A DNA stretch of 64,000 nucleotides. Origin: Capsicum annuum (lineage: Eukaryota > Streptophyta > Magnoliopsida > Solanales > Solanaceae). Numbering within the stretch: the stretch's first letter is position 1; each line of letters begins with the position of its first letter. The stretch is from the NCBI RefSeq assembly GCF_002878395.1, contig NC_061122.1, positions 75,794,031 through 75,858,030 of the forward strand, in the 5' to 3' direction. Of this stretch, positions 24,391 through 37,127 are shown one piece after another. Under the pieces are notes generated by a model that did no database searches, had not been told where the DNA came from, and saw only the letters and a program-made list of their open reading frames with translations. A program made the position numbers and the translations under genes.

Positions 24391-25430
24391 AATACCCCGA
24401 TGTTTCCAAACTAAATTTTTGTCCCTAGAATGTCAAGTATTAGCTTCTATATTGAATGATGTTTATTACATAAGGAATTTTAAAGGTTTTCACTTTTCTG
24501 TCATGTGGGAAATTCAATAAGCTTTCCATCGATATCAAATTTACCTAAATCCGACAACTAGTTAAGAAGTTATGACTATTTCAAGTTCTCAAATAAAAAC
24601 AGTGCCATATTAGTCAGTGGTGCACCACGCCACAGAAGAAAATGGCATTTTTCAAATTCCAGTAGGGGTCCGTGATAATGCCGCATCGCGCCAAACTTCT
24701 AGATCACCAATAAAAGGGCAACATTATGGCTCCCTATCGTGCAATCCCTTAATTTCTCAATTGTCAAATTCAAGTGAGACGACGTGATAGGGCCGTGTCG
24801 CGCCAGGGGTCCAATTTGGGAAAATTTCATTGAAATTAAAAGATGCGTCCAGGGTTAAAAGGGTCAACTACCCATCACTATTTAAGCCCTTTAACATGAG
24901 ATTCAGCTATTTGGAACCTAAAATATACTAGTTTCTCTCAATTTTCTCTCAAGAATAAGCTAGGGTTTCAATTAGTGATTCTATTTTAAGAAAGTCTCTC
25001 CATCAATCTTCACTAAATTAAGAACTAAGGTATGTCACATATTGATTCATGGGTCTCTTTCACCCATGAAGCTCAAGAATATCTTTTCAAAATCAAAGAT
25101 TTGTATATTTACGAATATTCATGATATGATTGAATTGAAAAGTTATCTTCATGTTGTTGTTTCGTTTCACTACATGTTATAGACTATTATTTACAAGAAT
25201 TGATTCTAGTATGTAAGGAATTACACAATATTCATTATAAACCCTTCAATTCACAAGTTTATTGATGTATCCTTGAATATTATATGTGTTGATGATTGTA
25301 TAACCATAGCATGCTCCCCCCATGTTTTATTAAATTCCTATGTGAAGGAAAAGTGCCATACTAGAATAATAATATGAAATCTCCATTCATGTACAAGTTA
25401 TGTATGTCAAGTGTTTGATGAAATGTCTTA
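24389..25430 (+). repeat. 5' part of a Tekay-type LTR
   Basis: It starts 'tgtaataccccg' at 24389 and contains the GC-rich blocks 'gtggtgcaccacgcc', 'gccgcatcgcgcc' and 'ggccgtgtcgcgcc' between 24620 and 24810. A 'tatttaagccc' core-promoter candidate lies near 24880, followed by a 'gggtctctttcacccatgaa' block at about 25050. It is cut near 25430, where the minus-strand chromodomain of the next element begins. The 3' half, which should follow, is missing. Confidence 0.65.
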
Positions 25431-25440
25431 GCCAATGGAT

Positions 25441-28400
25441 AATGTATTGTTGATGTTGGTCCTGTACGATTATCCCAATCAGAAAAAAAGAATGGATATT
25501 TGGACTTCATGTTTGCTTTGGCTTCCCAAGCATTTTCCTCAACCATCTAGTTCCTTCATAGAACCTTTATCGAAGCCACAATCATAGTCCGCAACCGATG
25601 GAATTGTCGATCTAAGATCTCAATCAGAACTTCCTTGTAAGAAAAAGAATCCAATATACCCACACTATCAAATAGGATAGCCAGGGAAGAATCACTAATT
25701 CACTTCTTCAACATCAATACATGAAAGAACGGATGAACTGATCCAAAACTAGAAGGCAACTTCAACTCATAAGCAATGTTGCCCGCTCTCCTTAAGATCC
25801 AGTACAATCCAACATAACGGGGTCTAATATTCCACTTTATCCTAATAAACATCCTTTCCTTCATAGGGGATAAGTATCATCTAATCACTAGCATCAAACT
25901 CAAACTTTCTATGCCTCACATACGCATAGGACTTTTGACGACTTTGGAAGGTCTTAAGCCTTTCTCTTATTACCTTTATATTCTCCATATCTTTATGAAT
26001 AAAGTCAAGACCAAACAACCCAGCCTCACCAACTTTGATCTATCCCAACAGGAGAACGACATCTCCTACCATACAAAGCTTCGAATGAAGCCATCTGAAC
26101 ACTTGAGTGATAATAGTTATTATACTCAAAATCTATGAGAGAAAAGTGATCCACCCAACTACCATCGAAGTCCATCACATAAGTCCTTAGTACATATTCC
26201 AATGGCAGAATAGTCCTTTATGCTTATCCATTCATCTGAGGATGGAAAACGATGCTAAAGTTGACCTTAGTCCCTAAACCTCACTAAAAAGAATGCAAAA
26301 AGTATGACAAGAACTTAGTACCATGGTCAGATATAATAGAAATAGGAACACCATGCAATATGACGATCTACTAAGTCAATAACTTCACAGAATCATCTTC
26401 AAAAAAATTTAATCCTTATAGGCAAGAAGGGAATATAGTTACTCATCCTATCCATGACAACCCAAATTGAATCAAACTGACTATGAGATCGTAGAAGACC
26501 ATTAATGAAATCCAAATTAATTACTTTCTATTTCCATACAGGCAACTCAATATCTTGAGTCAATGAATTAGGCCTCAAGTTCTCAACCTTTACTTTTGGA
26601 AAAAAGATACACTTATCCACGAAATTTTAAACATATTCTTACGGTTATTCCACCAAAAAATTGGCTTCAAGTCATGATACAGCTTTGTTTAACCAGGATG
26701 AACAGTATACCTTGACTCAGGATGTTCAACCAAAATACTTTAACTCAATCCATTAATATAGGGAACGTACAATATACCTTGGTAACTCAAGATACAATCA
26801 TAATCAATATAAAAATCCATCATTTTCTACTAACCAACATCATCCTTTATCCTCCTCAAGGTAGGATCCAAAACCTACTTCTCCTTTACCTTATCACCAA
26901 GAGATGACTCTACCACCTCTTAGACGATCACCCTACAATCCTTGGAATCCAAAAGACAAACTTAATGTTTAGCCAAATGGTGAATAACCTTCACCAAACG
27001 TCGCTTCTCCTTATCAACATAAGATAAGCTCTCCAGTCAAATAGGGTGATGGTGAAGAATAAATACTCTCTCTCGAGGATTGATGATCTCTTTGACTAGT
27101 TTCAAGGTTTTATGTACTTCTCTAAGATTATGCACAAACATAATAGGACCACCACATGTGGACATATTACGGCAAATAAAACCCTTATCAAGAAGATCTT
27201 TCAATTGCTCTTTAAGTTTTTTCAACTTATTCAAAGCCATTCTATAAAGAGGGATAGAGATAGGATCGGTATTTGAAAGAAGGTCAATCCATAAATAAAA
27301 TCTCCCTATTGGGAGGAATACCAGGAAGGTCCTCTAGAAAGACCTCGAGAAATTCATAAACCATGGGAACGGATTGCAATGGAGGACCCTTTGTGTTCAA
27401 ATCTTTGACCTGGACTAAATGATAAAGAAACCCCTTAGAAATCAATTTCCAAGACGAAGATAACATATTAACCTTCCCTTAGGCACTAGCGAACTCCCTT
27501 CCTATTCTACAATCAACTCTTTAAGAAATTTGAAAAAGACAGTACGGGTCCGACAATCTAGAAAGGCATAGCTTGAATGGAGCAAATCCAACCCTAAGAT
27601 TACATAAAAATCAACCATATCAAACAATATCAAGTCTACCAAGGTGTCCTAACCACACATAGATGCCATACAACCCCTATAGACGTTTCTAGCTACAACA
27701 CAGTCACCCACCACGACAAACATAGAAAAAAGATCAGAAATACACTCAAGACCAAAACCAAAATAAATAGCCACATAAGAGGTCACATAAGAAATACTAG
27801 ACCCTAGATCAAACAAGAAATCCACATCACAATAAAAGAGTTTTAGCATACCAGTAACAATATCTAGGTATGGCTCAGATTCCTAAAGAATGGCTAGATC
27901 ATAAAGTTAATTCTGACCTACATCAGAGCCAAAAGTTGCATCCTTTGGTGCAAGAGCTAATGAAGTAGCCACCGGAACCTTATTAGTTTTAAAAGCAACC
28001 TTTAAAGGAAAATCTCACTGTATGTGAGAAATCTAATCTTACTTAATGAACTTATTCCTTTCCTCATCATATACCCTACAATTCACCTATACAAAAAATA
28101 AAAAAGGATAAGATGTGGCTGACTGAGCGACACTGGCTTGAAATTGGGAGCCTTGTTCCTAATATCCGCCATCACGCTAAAAGCAATGTTCACCAGATGA
28201 CTTAGGATATTGAGCACCAACCGTTGAATAGGAACTAGAATTCCCCCGTTTCTTCTTAGACCACTACTTTTCATCCCTAGTACTATATCGATGATCCCAT
28301 CCCTATTTAAAATACCTGGGTCTCTTACTCTGCCTTTCTCCCATCTTAGCTTGCTTCTTCTTTTCCTCCTCAACCTGTTGCATACACACCAAAAGCCTAG

Positions 28401-29300
28401 AGATATCCATATTCTTATTTAAGGTGACCTTATAATCCAACATCAAGCATCAAGTCTGGCCTGAAGCATACTTCCTTATCCTCGCCTACATAGAAGAAAC
28501 AAGCTCTAGAGCATAATGAGATAACTGATAAAACTTCAAATAATATTTATTCACAGTTATTTTGCCATGTTTCAAATTCATGAACTCCCTGGACTTAGCC
28601 TTATCAAATCCTAAGGAAAGAATCAATCAAGTAAAATACTAGAAAAGTTGTCCCATATAGCTGGATCACCATTATGTCCCCTCATCTGATCTCACTCCTT
28701 AAACTACTAATATGCAATTACTTTCAAATAGTATGTAGCAAACTCAACACCCTCAAATTTAGAAATATGCATAACTATAAAGATCTTTTCAATATCATTA
28801 AAGAAACATTTAGCATATTCCTTAACCTTTAAACACATGAAAGTTAAAGGGCTTAACCTTAACACTCTTAGTCTGAGAAGCCACTAATTGGGTAAGAAAA
28901 TGGATCAACTAGTGAAACTCAGCATTAGACACATCACCCTATGGTGTTCGAGGAGGAATAGATGGAACTAAAAGAACTCTATGAGGACAATCAGGAGCTA
29001 GACCCCTGGACTGGGTCTGAACTCCATAAGTGGGACACTCTATGTCCACATTATCCCTAATTGAGACTGAAGGGTTTTTGAGACCATTACATCATCTAGG
29101 AGGCAAGATCTGAACTACTAACAAATAGAAATAAAAGAAGATTTAAGACTTTAGACTTTAAAGCCTGAAATAGAACAACAAGAAAGGGAAACATTCCTGA
29201 ATGGATCATAGCCTCTCTTTTATAAGTATGGTGCACTACATACCCATAAAAGAGACACCACTTGACTCGAGTTTATGGATGCTCAATTGACTATGGTCCT
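25441..29300 (-). pseudogene. Degenerate Tekay-type chromovirus gag-pol with the RT core and most of RNase H deleted (copy B)
   Basis: On the minus strand from the right, decayed gag and zinc-knuckle sequence occupies about 29000-28080. Protease is at 27849-27649 (LFDLGSS, active-site Asp-x-Gly kept). The RT lead with YEFLEVFLEDLPG is at 27466-27284 and KLKEQLKDLLDKGFI at 27240-27160. The frame then passes within about 100 bp to sequence that follows RNase H in copy D (LHHHP, then VDKEKRRLVKVIHHLA), so the RT catalytic region and most of RNase H are absent. Integrase follows (about 26700-25900), with a preserved chromodomain at 25640-25441 (EILDRQFHRLRT, then ENAWEAKANMKSKYP). The 3' UTR and 3' LTR are missing, because the left edge abuts a plus-strand LTR. 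Confidence 0.8.
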
Positions 29301-29301
29301 A

Positions 29302-29313
29302 GGCACTGATACA
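29302..29313 (-). promoter_or_regulatory. Decayed tRNA-iMet-type primer binding site of copy B
   Basis: The minus strand reads TGTATCAGTGCC, followed by 'taggacc'. It lies between the LTR end (minus strand '...gggtcatgaca') and the copy B leader. It resembles TGGTATCAGAGCC followed by TAGG, common in plant Gypsy elements. The position supports the LTR boundary even though several bases have changed. Confidence 0.6.
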
Positions 29314-29318
29314 AACTT

Positions 29319-31468
29319 TGTCATGACCCAAAATAGGGCGTGGCTCTTTTTTTCCTAGTCACTCTTAACATAATATACTAATAGTATCTGAATTTCAAAA
29401 ATATAACTAGATAGAAAAAACAAAACACAATAAGTCACAAGATGTCAACAATAAAAGAGCAATGCCTAGTCCACAGAAATCCATAAAGCCTCTTACAAAA
29501 CTGAATCATACCAATGTCGAGACATGCCCCTGAAGATAGCCAAAATAAGTTCAAAGAAAATTCTATGATTATATCTAAAATAAAATGTAAGGGCCTTCTA
29601 GAACAGGAATGCTCACCACTTCAAGTTGACCGCTGACCTTATGGAAATCCTATCGATGATTAAGAGAAGTGGAAGTATCTTAAGTTCTTATATTGCGTGT
29701 GATACAATGTTTGAAGATTGTTAGCGGGTTGATCGCTAGCATGTAAATTAGTGATAAGGATAAAGTAATAAAAATTCAAAATCCAGTTCAACTCTAATGA
29801 AAATTAAAAATCAAGTTCAACTCAATATAAATGTTCACATACATGCATGCATATATATATATATACTTTTATAAAATAATGGGTTTGGGAATAAGGCTCA
29901 GCATAAACCTAAAAACTTTTGTTTGGAATGCATAGCTCAACCGTCATAAAAAGGCATGTATGGGATATATGTGTTTAGTTCTCCCCCATCTTAAAAGGCA
30001 CCCATTTATTTAGCCACATGAACCAAAGGATAATCATATTTACATATATACTGTAGGGGACTCTAACCTCCCAATCATATATAGAGGATAATATAAGGAT
30101 CAAGTTATTTAACATGGGGGAATCAAACCACCCAATTATTTAATATGGGAAACTTGAACCACTAGGTCATGTAGACCACCCGTCCTGGCAAATATGGTTT
30201 CCACTATTGGTCTCTTGGGAACACAAATTTCAAAACCTAGAGACAAAACCATCTTTTAAGCCCAACTAAAACACTATTCATACATTCCCATTAGACCATA
30301 ATTCAATTTAAGGCATACATTTTTGAAATTGTATACCAACTACAGTTTCTAGGTAATATCATCATGCCATTACAATTCTATTACCCTGGAGAAAACAACT
30401 CCCTTTGTTCATTAATGTGAGTGGGGGAAACCGATCCCCTTTGCTTATTAAATCAAACCATCATATTTCAACTACCACTTTATATCATGAAATTGTTTTG
30501 AAAGTAGTTCAATGCAATTATACTAATACTCAAAACCACTTTAACAAAATTATGTTTGGGTTGTTTCCAATTCAATTAGAAATATTTATAAAATTGGGAG
30601 AAATCATAATACCCTAGTTATTCATCATACCCACACATCCCATAAGTTTAAAAGCACAAAAAAACATGAACAATGTAATATAAATCATAGGGAAACCATT
30701 TAAGAAATATTCATTCCAAAACACTCAACCTATATCAAAACCCATATTCAAATTCATATAAATAATCATATTATTTTATTCTTTAAGTAAAATAAATATA
30801 ATGGTATAGTGGCATGCCTTAATCACCATAAAATTTGTTAAACGAATCTCTCTTAGAAGCTCTAATTTCAAACTTTGAGAAACCCTAACTATTTTTTTTG
30901 AGAGAATTTAAGAGAGTTTAAGAATTTATATTTATTTGTTTTGGAGTGGTAATGATACCCCAAAGGAGTTTTAGTTCATGGGTTATTTTTGGGGAAAAGA
31001 CAAAATAAACATAATCCCCTTAATAAAAAGACTAAAAAATTATTGCTAGTGACTATGGGTCACTATATGACTTGTAGGGTCTCCTTATGAGACATCACCA
31101 TGACTCATAATCAAAGAAGTACCACAATGTAGCCTCTATGGTAAGGTCAAGAGTATCATCCTATGACTCGTGACCAAATTATACAACTCATGTAGTAGTA
31201 ATTTTTATAGCAACATAAATTATAATAAATCACTCTGGTGAGACTACGACTAATACATTATGAATATTAATGTCTCACAATGACTTCCAAGACCCAACCA
31301 TAAAAAGGCCAAAAACTTAGTAAAAATGTGTACAACTTACTATTCATGCTATGATTTGGGTCATATGACCCATAAGGAAACATCACATCTTTTTAGGTCA
31401 AGTCGTTGTCTGGGCAATAAGCTTAAAGGTCAAGAAATTTCCAAGGGCAAAAAATCTAGGGTGTTAAA
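29319..31468 (-). repeat. 5' LTR of chromovirus copy B
   Basis: The left edge is 'tgtcatgaccc' at 29319. The right edge 'agggtgttaaa' at about 31468 is the reverse complement of a decayed TGTAACACCC start. It aligns with the LTR at 47976-50452: 'aatgctcaccacttcaag' near 29610 matches 'agctcaccccttcaag' near 48320, and both are followed by a 'gaccg/aaccg' then 'gttag'/'gttgg...tcg' block. Length is about 2150 bp. The frames 30405-30617 and 31326-31520 are inside the LTR and non-coding. Confidence 0.7.
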
Positions 31469-31499
31469 GATCACTTCAGTTGAGAGTTATAGCCAGGTA

Positions 31500-34400
31500 T
31501 TAATTGAGGTCACTTTTTAGTTTCATAACTCTTGGTTTGCTAAAGATTACATGGGATCAGTTTGTTGAGGCTTTTTTGTACAAGTTCATGCCATACAATC
31601 TAAGGAATCTGGTTAGAGAAGAATTTTATCATATAGACAGCAATCTATAACTTTCATTGACTTTGAGGTACGTTTCCATGCCTTATCTTAATATTTTTTT
31701 GCTTGTATTTCTATTGAGTTTGAAAAGATTCAAAAGTTTGTGAAGGGATTGGATATTAAGTTTTAGTTGGGTTCTTCATCAATAATAGTGTTAGGGGAAT
31801 TATTTCAGAGTATAGTGGATCATGCAAAAATAACTAATGTTATTCTTTATGCTTCTCATATAGGTTCCTAAAGGGTACACCATCAGGGTTAGTTTAGCGG
31901 TTGCACCCCTTGAGGTAGAGATTTTAGAGGTTTCTACGGGTACTATGGTAGACCAGTGTAGACAGTTTTGCAGGGTTCAAATAGTGGTCTTTTGACTCAT
32001 CAACTTTGGGTAGTAGGTGTCATTCTAGGGTGGTCATTCTAGATTAACTGTACCTTCTTCATTTGAGTCAGGTACAACTATAGCTATGTGCATAATGTGT
32101 TTGTCCATGTGTCCAAGGATAGTCCCCTCTGTGTGTTGATCCCTACTCTTATAACAACAATAAGAGGTGACCCTCAGGGAGGTAAAGGTACTAATCAATA
32201 TATGTTAGACAGAGTTAGTGGTGATCGTGATGGTGGTTGTGAAAGTATTCAGCTAGGTAGTGGGCATGGAATGTTCTATGCTATGCATATAAGAATTAGG
32301 GCAGAGGATTCCGATGTTATCGCAAGGAAAACCCCTTATGTTTTATAACTACATTTTTGATATGTGATTTGGGGTTGACTTTTTCCTATAGGTCTTCATA
32401 TTTTTCTTTGGGTTTTGATTATACTAGTTAGCCTTTTGACATACCTATCCCTGTATTTACCCCTATAAGAGATTTTATAGAGGTGGATCAGCTGTACCGA
32501 TCTTATATTGTGACTTTTATTAGGAGTAAGACTTGGGTAGATCTGATCATCCTAGTTATGGAAAATTTCAGTGCCATTTTGCGTAAAGATTGGTTGGGGT
32601 TTTACTATACTATTCTAGATTTTTATACTAAGACCATGACTTTAGCTCTGTCGAGCGTATCAAGGATAGCTTTGAAGGGTGCATTTAATTTAGGTCCTAG
32701 GAAATTTATATCATTTTCGTGTGCTCGTCACTTGGTTGAAAGGGAATCTTTGTCTTTTTTTGTATATATTTATGATACTAGTGTTTCTTCAGCATCTTCT
32801 TTAGATTTGGTCTTTATTGTTCATTATTCATTAATGTTTTTTGATGTATTTTTCTAGTATGCCTCAAGATTATGATATTAACTTCACTATTAATGTTAAT
32901 CCAAGAACAAAGCCCAGCTTTATTCCACCTTATAGGATTGCCCCAACAGAGTTGAAGGAAATAAGGATCAATTGTAGAAGTTGTTTGATGAGGGATTCAT
33001 CAGACCTAGTGTATCACCTTGGGATTTATCTATCTTATTTTGGAAGAAAAGAATGGGCCTATGTGCAAGTGTATTGATTAATGATAATTGAACAAGGTGA
33101 CAATTAAGAATAAGTATCCTTTTCCTCCTACTGAATATTTATTCGATCAATTTCAAGGTACTTCAGTGTTTTCAAATACTAATTTATGGTTCGGGTATGA
33201 CCAATTGAGAATTAGAGATTTATGTATTCCAAATAAACCTTTTTGACTGTATATAGTCATTATGAGTTCATGGTTATGTCCTTCGGGTTGAGCAATGCCC
33301 CAACACATTAATGCAGTGATCAATCAGGTGTTTTGACTCTATCATGACTATTTTTTCATAAAATTTATAGATTATATCTTGGTTTACTACAAGAGGGATG
33401 CCAACTATGAGAAGAATTTGGAAAATGTACTTCAAAGGCTAAAAGATGAGAAATTATATGGTAAGTTCTCTAAGTGCAAGTTTTTGTTAGATTCTGTATC
33501 TTTCTAGGGTCATGTGGTTACCAAGGATTGTATCATGGTTGATCTAGCCAAGATTTAAGAAATTCATGATTTTTCTAGGCCTACTTCTCCTACTGAGATT
33601 TGGAGTTTTGTCGGTTTAACAAGCTACTATCAATGCTTTATTGAGGGTTTTTCATTTATCATTGTTCCTTTAACTAAGTTGACTTGGAAGAAGACTTATT
33701 TTCAATTATTTAATTCTTTTAAGGTGAGATTTCAAAAGATCAAGGACGTTTTACCTTATCTCCTAACTTGACTTTTCCTAATGTGGACATGGGTTTTATC
33801 ATATTTTATGATGCTTCTAGTGTTGGGTTAGGTGTCTGTTCATGAAAGAAAGTAAGGTAATTTGATATACTTCTTTTCAGTTGAAGTACCATGTAATGAA
33901 TTACCCTACCCACAATTGGGAGTTGTACACAGTGGTATTTGATTTTATCTTGTGGAGACACTGTTTGTTTGGAGTCCATTGTGAGATCTTCTAAGATCAT
34001 CATAGCCTTCGGTATTTCTTTACCGAGTGAGATCTTAATATGAGGCAGCATTATTGGGTAAGTTTCTTAAGGATTATGAATTTACTATTCTCTATAGTTC
34101 GCGCAAGGCTAATGTGGTTGTGGATGCATTGATATGGAAGTCAACTAGTACGGGTAGTTTGGCGAATATTTTGACCCAAGAGAGGCCCTTGGCCTTAGAG
34201 ATTTAGTCTTTGGATAAGTAGATATTTAGGCATGATATTATGATTCTTAGGTGTTTTTTTGCATCTTTTGATGATATGTCTTCTTTTGTGGAGCAGATTT
34301 AGATCATCAGCTTAATGATGTTAGTTTCAGAGTAATTAAGGATAAGTTGAAGGAAGGTGATGCTAAGGAATACTTACTTGATTCTGATGGTATTTTGAGA

Positions 34401-34540
34401 ATAGGAGGCTAAGTCTGCACGCCGAGAGTAGGTGATTGGGTGAAATTGATATTAGAGGAGGAACATTATTCTATGCACTCCATTAATCTAGTAAGGTCTA
34501 AGATATATTATGATTTGAGGTAGGACTACTAGCAGGGTTA
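31500..34540 (+). pseudogene. Degenerate Tekay-type chromovirus gag-pol, plus strand (copy E)
   Basis: Gag begins before the LTR-like edge, with WDQFVEAFLYKFMP at about 31550. Protease DLGLTFSY is at about 32365. The linker and RT lead lie in 32483-32857, and TINVNPRTKPSFIPPYRIAP is at about 32885-32945. The RT catalytic strand KFIDYILVYYK is at 33361-33393, with the second catalytic Asp replaced by Tyr. RNase H follows with FIIFYDASSVGLG at about 33793 and a THxxEL-like segment at about 33910. The integrase zinc region HYSMHSINL is at about 34465. It stops at about 34540 after the zinc region, so the integrase core and chromodomain are missing. No 5' LTR on the same strand is present. Its left side was overwritten by the copy B LTR. 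Confidence 0.8.
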
Positions 34541-34697
34541 CGTAATGACCCTCACAATCATTTTCTAGATTTGTGTGCATTTACAGCTTTTTGAGCCTTT
34601 CTACAGTGACTACACGTCATTTATGACTTGTCAGAACTATCGATTAGATTAACGGACTAATTGGTTAGATTTTAGGCTCATTTCTCTATTTTATAGT
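34541..34697 (+). other. Short LTR-like fragment between copy E and the Copia element
   Basis: The segment begins 'gtaatgaccctcacaatc', which resembles the start of a Tekay-type LTR (TGTAACxxCCC). It continues for about 150 bp before the Copia LTR. It could be a truncated LTR start or rearranged flank. I see no gene in it. Confidence 0.35.
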
Positions 34698-35450
34698 TGT
34701 TATATGAAGTTTTGATAATCAACAGCTAACTGCAAGGGACCAGGTCCCTGGATATGCAAGATTCGCTACAGTTGGCATTCCCTGTATGGATTGTATTGTC
34801 CTGTTGTGTAACAAACGTGTAGGTGCTATTTTGTACGGATTGGGATAGCTGGTCGAATGATCTTTCATCCTTCATCATCATTCCACTATAAATAGAAAGA
34901 TATGCCTCTTCATCAAATTGAGTTTTCTGCACAAATCCAAAGCGTGAAGCGAGGCAGCAAAAACTACATTTCAAGATTGCTCAGGCATTGCTCATGTTCT
35001 TATCTTTTAATATTCTTAAAGAGTTAGTGAGTGAGTGTTTTTGAGTTATTATTGATTTGTAACTACACTACTCATGCTCTAAGAGTAGTGTTTTTCTTTT
35101 GAGAGAGGTGCATAGGTAAAGTTTCCTAAGTGTGAGGCTGATTACAATTTATCAGCGTAGAGGGTGCTTGCTAGAGTTACCAAAATGATCTTGCAGTAGA
35201 GTTTCTACAAGTGAAAGAATCCTAGAGGTAGGATGAAATCTATACTATCATCAGTAGGTTGATAGTAGTGGATTACTTTAGTGTTTGTGAGGGCAAGCTG
35301 TGGTTTTTCCTTTCCTATGTTTCCAAATATAAATTTGAATGTTTTTACTCTTCCTGCACTATATTTTATTTTCCTTCATGATTAATGTTTGTTTTCCTAT
35401 GATTGACACTGGGGGACGTGATCTGAGGTGCAACCCTCGGGGTTTGAGAA
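34698..35450 (+). repeat. 5' LTR of the Sirevirus-type element
   Basis: About 750 bp. The first ~600 bp align with 41899-42306 ('gggaccaggtccctggatatgc' versus 'gggaccaggtccctagatatgc', 'aaattgagttttctgcacaaat' versus 'aaattgagtttttgcacaaat', 'agagtagtgtttttctttt'). It holds a TATA box, TATAAATA, at 34887-34894. It ends just before the primer site at 35452. Confidence 0.75.
34735..34749. promoter_or_regulatory. 15-base palindrome AGGGACCAGGTCCCT in the Copia LTR
   Basis: Perfect 7-base arms around a central A, located 38 bp into the LTR. An identical copy lies at 41936-41950 in the 3' LTR, and a near-copy at 39212-39226 lies inside the element. Conservation between diverged LTRs suggests a constrained or recently shared site. 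The role is unknown. Confidence 0.55.
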
Positions 35451-35451
35451 A

Positions 35452-35464
35452 TTAGTATCAAAGC
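35452..35464 (+). promoter_or_regulatory. tRNA-iMet-type primer binding site of the Copia element
   Basis: TTAGTATCAAAGC is a two-transition variant of TTGGTATCAGAGC, immediately after the 5' LTR. Both changes are G to A. Confidence 0.75.
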
Positions 35465-35730
35465 AAGGTCACTCTAAAAGGTTCACTGATCTGAGGTAGA
35501 TTTATGCACCTCAGTGTTAATATCCTGGCTTATTTATCCATTCTTTGAGGAAAACTTGTGTTATTAATGTGTTAAAAATGATATAATTAAGGATCCAAGT
35601 GTTTAATTATTTGATTACACTGTTTAAGGTGTTTCCCAAACATGTTTGTACTAAACTTGGTCACTGAGAGTTCAAATGAGAAAACTAGAGTTACTAGCTT
35701 GAGCTAGGAGTTGGACTAGTTGATCTCGAT

Positions 35731-37100
35731 GAATTCTAGAAAGTGTAATGAGTTCCTAAGGTTATTATTGTGTAATTATGTGTGGAAAAACTTGTTTTTG
35801 TTGTTCAAGGTTCAATTCAATCAAGTAAAGTGTCAAACAGTAAGTTAAATATTAAAATGGGCAAAACTAGTTCTTAGCTTAAGTTTGCAGTTCATTATCT
35901 TGAATGTTGTGTTGTTTTATGCTCTAATCTGTGGTGTTTGATGATGTAGGATTCTTGTTGAGTTGATTATGATAATATATGGATGACGAACAATCTGTAA
36001 ATCAAGTGTAAATAACACCACAAGGCTTGGGATAGAATGACAATCGCTTAAGACAAGTTTAGACTTGAAAAGGGAATTCCAATGAGGGTATGGGAATAGC
36101 CTCGCTCGATAAACCCCATTTAATGGTAATGATAACCACGCAATAGACCTCACTCCATAAGAATGAAAATGGCATTTCGGACCCTATTCCCATACAACTA
36201 AAATCTTCCTCATACAAATAGGACACTTAAAACACATTGGAAAACACCCTGGACGTCTTTTAAGCTTAGAGAGGGAATGGAAAACAATTGAATTGGGTTT
36301 TTTATATCTTTGATTTAGTTTTCTAATGGATTTTATCATGGATTCATTTATCTTGATTAAGGTTAGTTCCATAAGCTTCTAAAAGGCCCCTTTCCAGGGT
36401 TAACACCAAGAACATAATTACTATTGATTGAATTGATTTAGTTGTGATTACTTACCATATTTTGTTGTTTATTTATCCTTTTTATAACTATTTTAAGGAT
36501 TCACAACCCATAGAATTCATCCATTGTCATCTTTGTGAACTCCGGAGAGGGAATAAGAGGATAGAACGTGGGGATAAAGAGAATAAGGTTCTTATTCTTT
36601 TATAAAATATGGAATTTGAATTTGCATCTAGGATAGAGATATACCTAGAAGCCATTCTTGGTACACTTACAGGATGACATCTTAATGCCTCTAAATGGAT
36701 TATTACATCCACTCTCAACGATGTAGTTGGAATATTAATTTAGGTAGAAGATTAGAGATCGAGAGACAATGATCATGTGATACACCCTGCGAATCAACAC
36801 CCAAGATATGTAATCTAACAAATAAAGTTCAATAGCTTAGTATGATTGTTTACAGTGCTTTAACTCTGGGTTTCTCCTTGTTGACGTTCCAAGCAATTTA
36901 ATTTTACACACTATTTACTTTAATTTTAGTCTACAAATCAAAAAATCTTTTGGTTACGTTGCACTAGTTATTCTTAATTGTGAACTAAAATTCGGTAGTT
37001 TCTTAACACTACTCCTTGTAGGATCGATTCTCGGATTCTAAGGGGCCACTTTACTACTTAGTGAGACCTCGTACAGTTGAATGTTTACTTGGGCACAACA
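35731..37100 (+). repeat. Athila-type LTR inserted in the Copia leader (likely solo)
   Basis: It lies between the Copia primer site and the Copia gag start at 37128, and aligns with 22621-24131 along most of its length. There is no tRNA-Asp primer site or Athila coding sequence after it, so it is probably a solo LTR. The end 'gcacaaca' near 37100 parallels 'ttgtca' in the related copy. I could not find a matching 5-bp target duplication, so both edges are uncertain by tens of bases. The short frames 35917-36153, 36184-36372 and 36527-36718 are non-coding. Confidence 0.6.
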
Positions 37101-37127
37101 TTCACACCTTGAGTGCCTTAGTTAGCA

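Noticed and set aside
31326..31520. Possible Cys/His zinc-knuckle start of gag (CYDLGHMTHKE)
   Set aside because: The Cys spacing does not fit a knuckle, and the sequence belongs to the end of the copy B LTR, whose edge 'agggtgttaaa' lies at about 31468.
37061..37127. Upstream extension of the Copia gag frame to 37061
   Set aside because: Bases before about 37100 belong to the inserted Athila-type LTR. The ATG at 37128 fits the usual gag start better.
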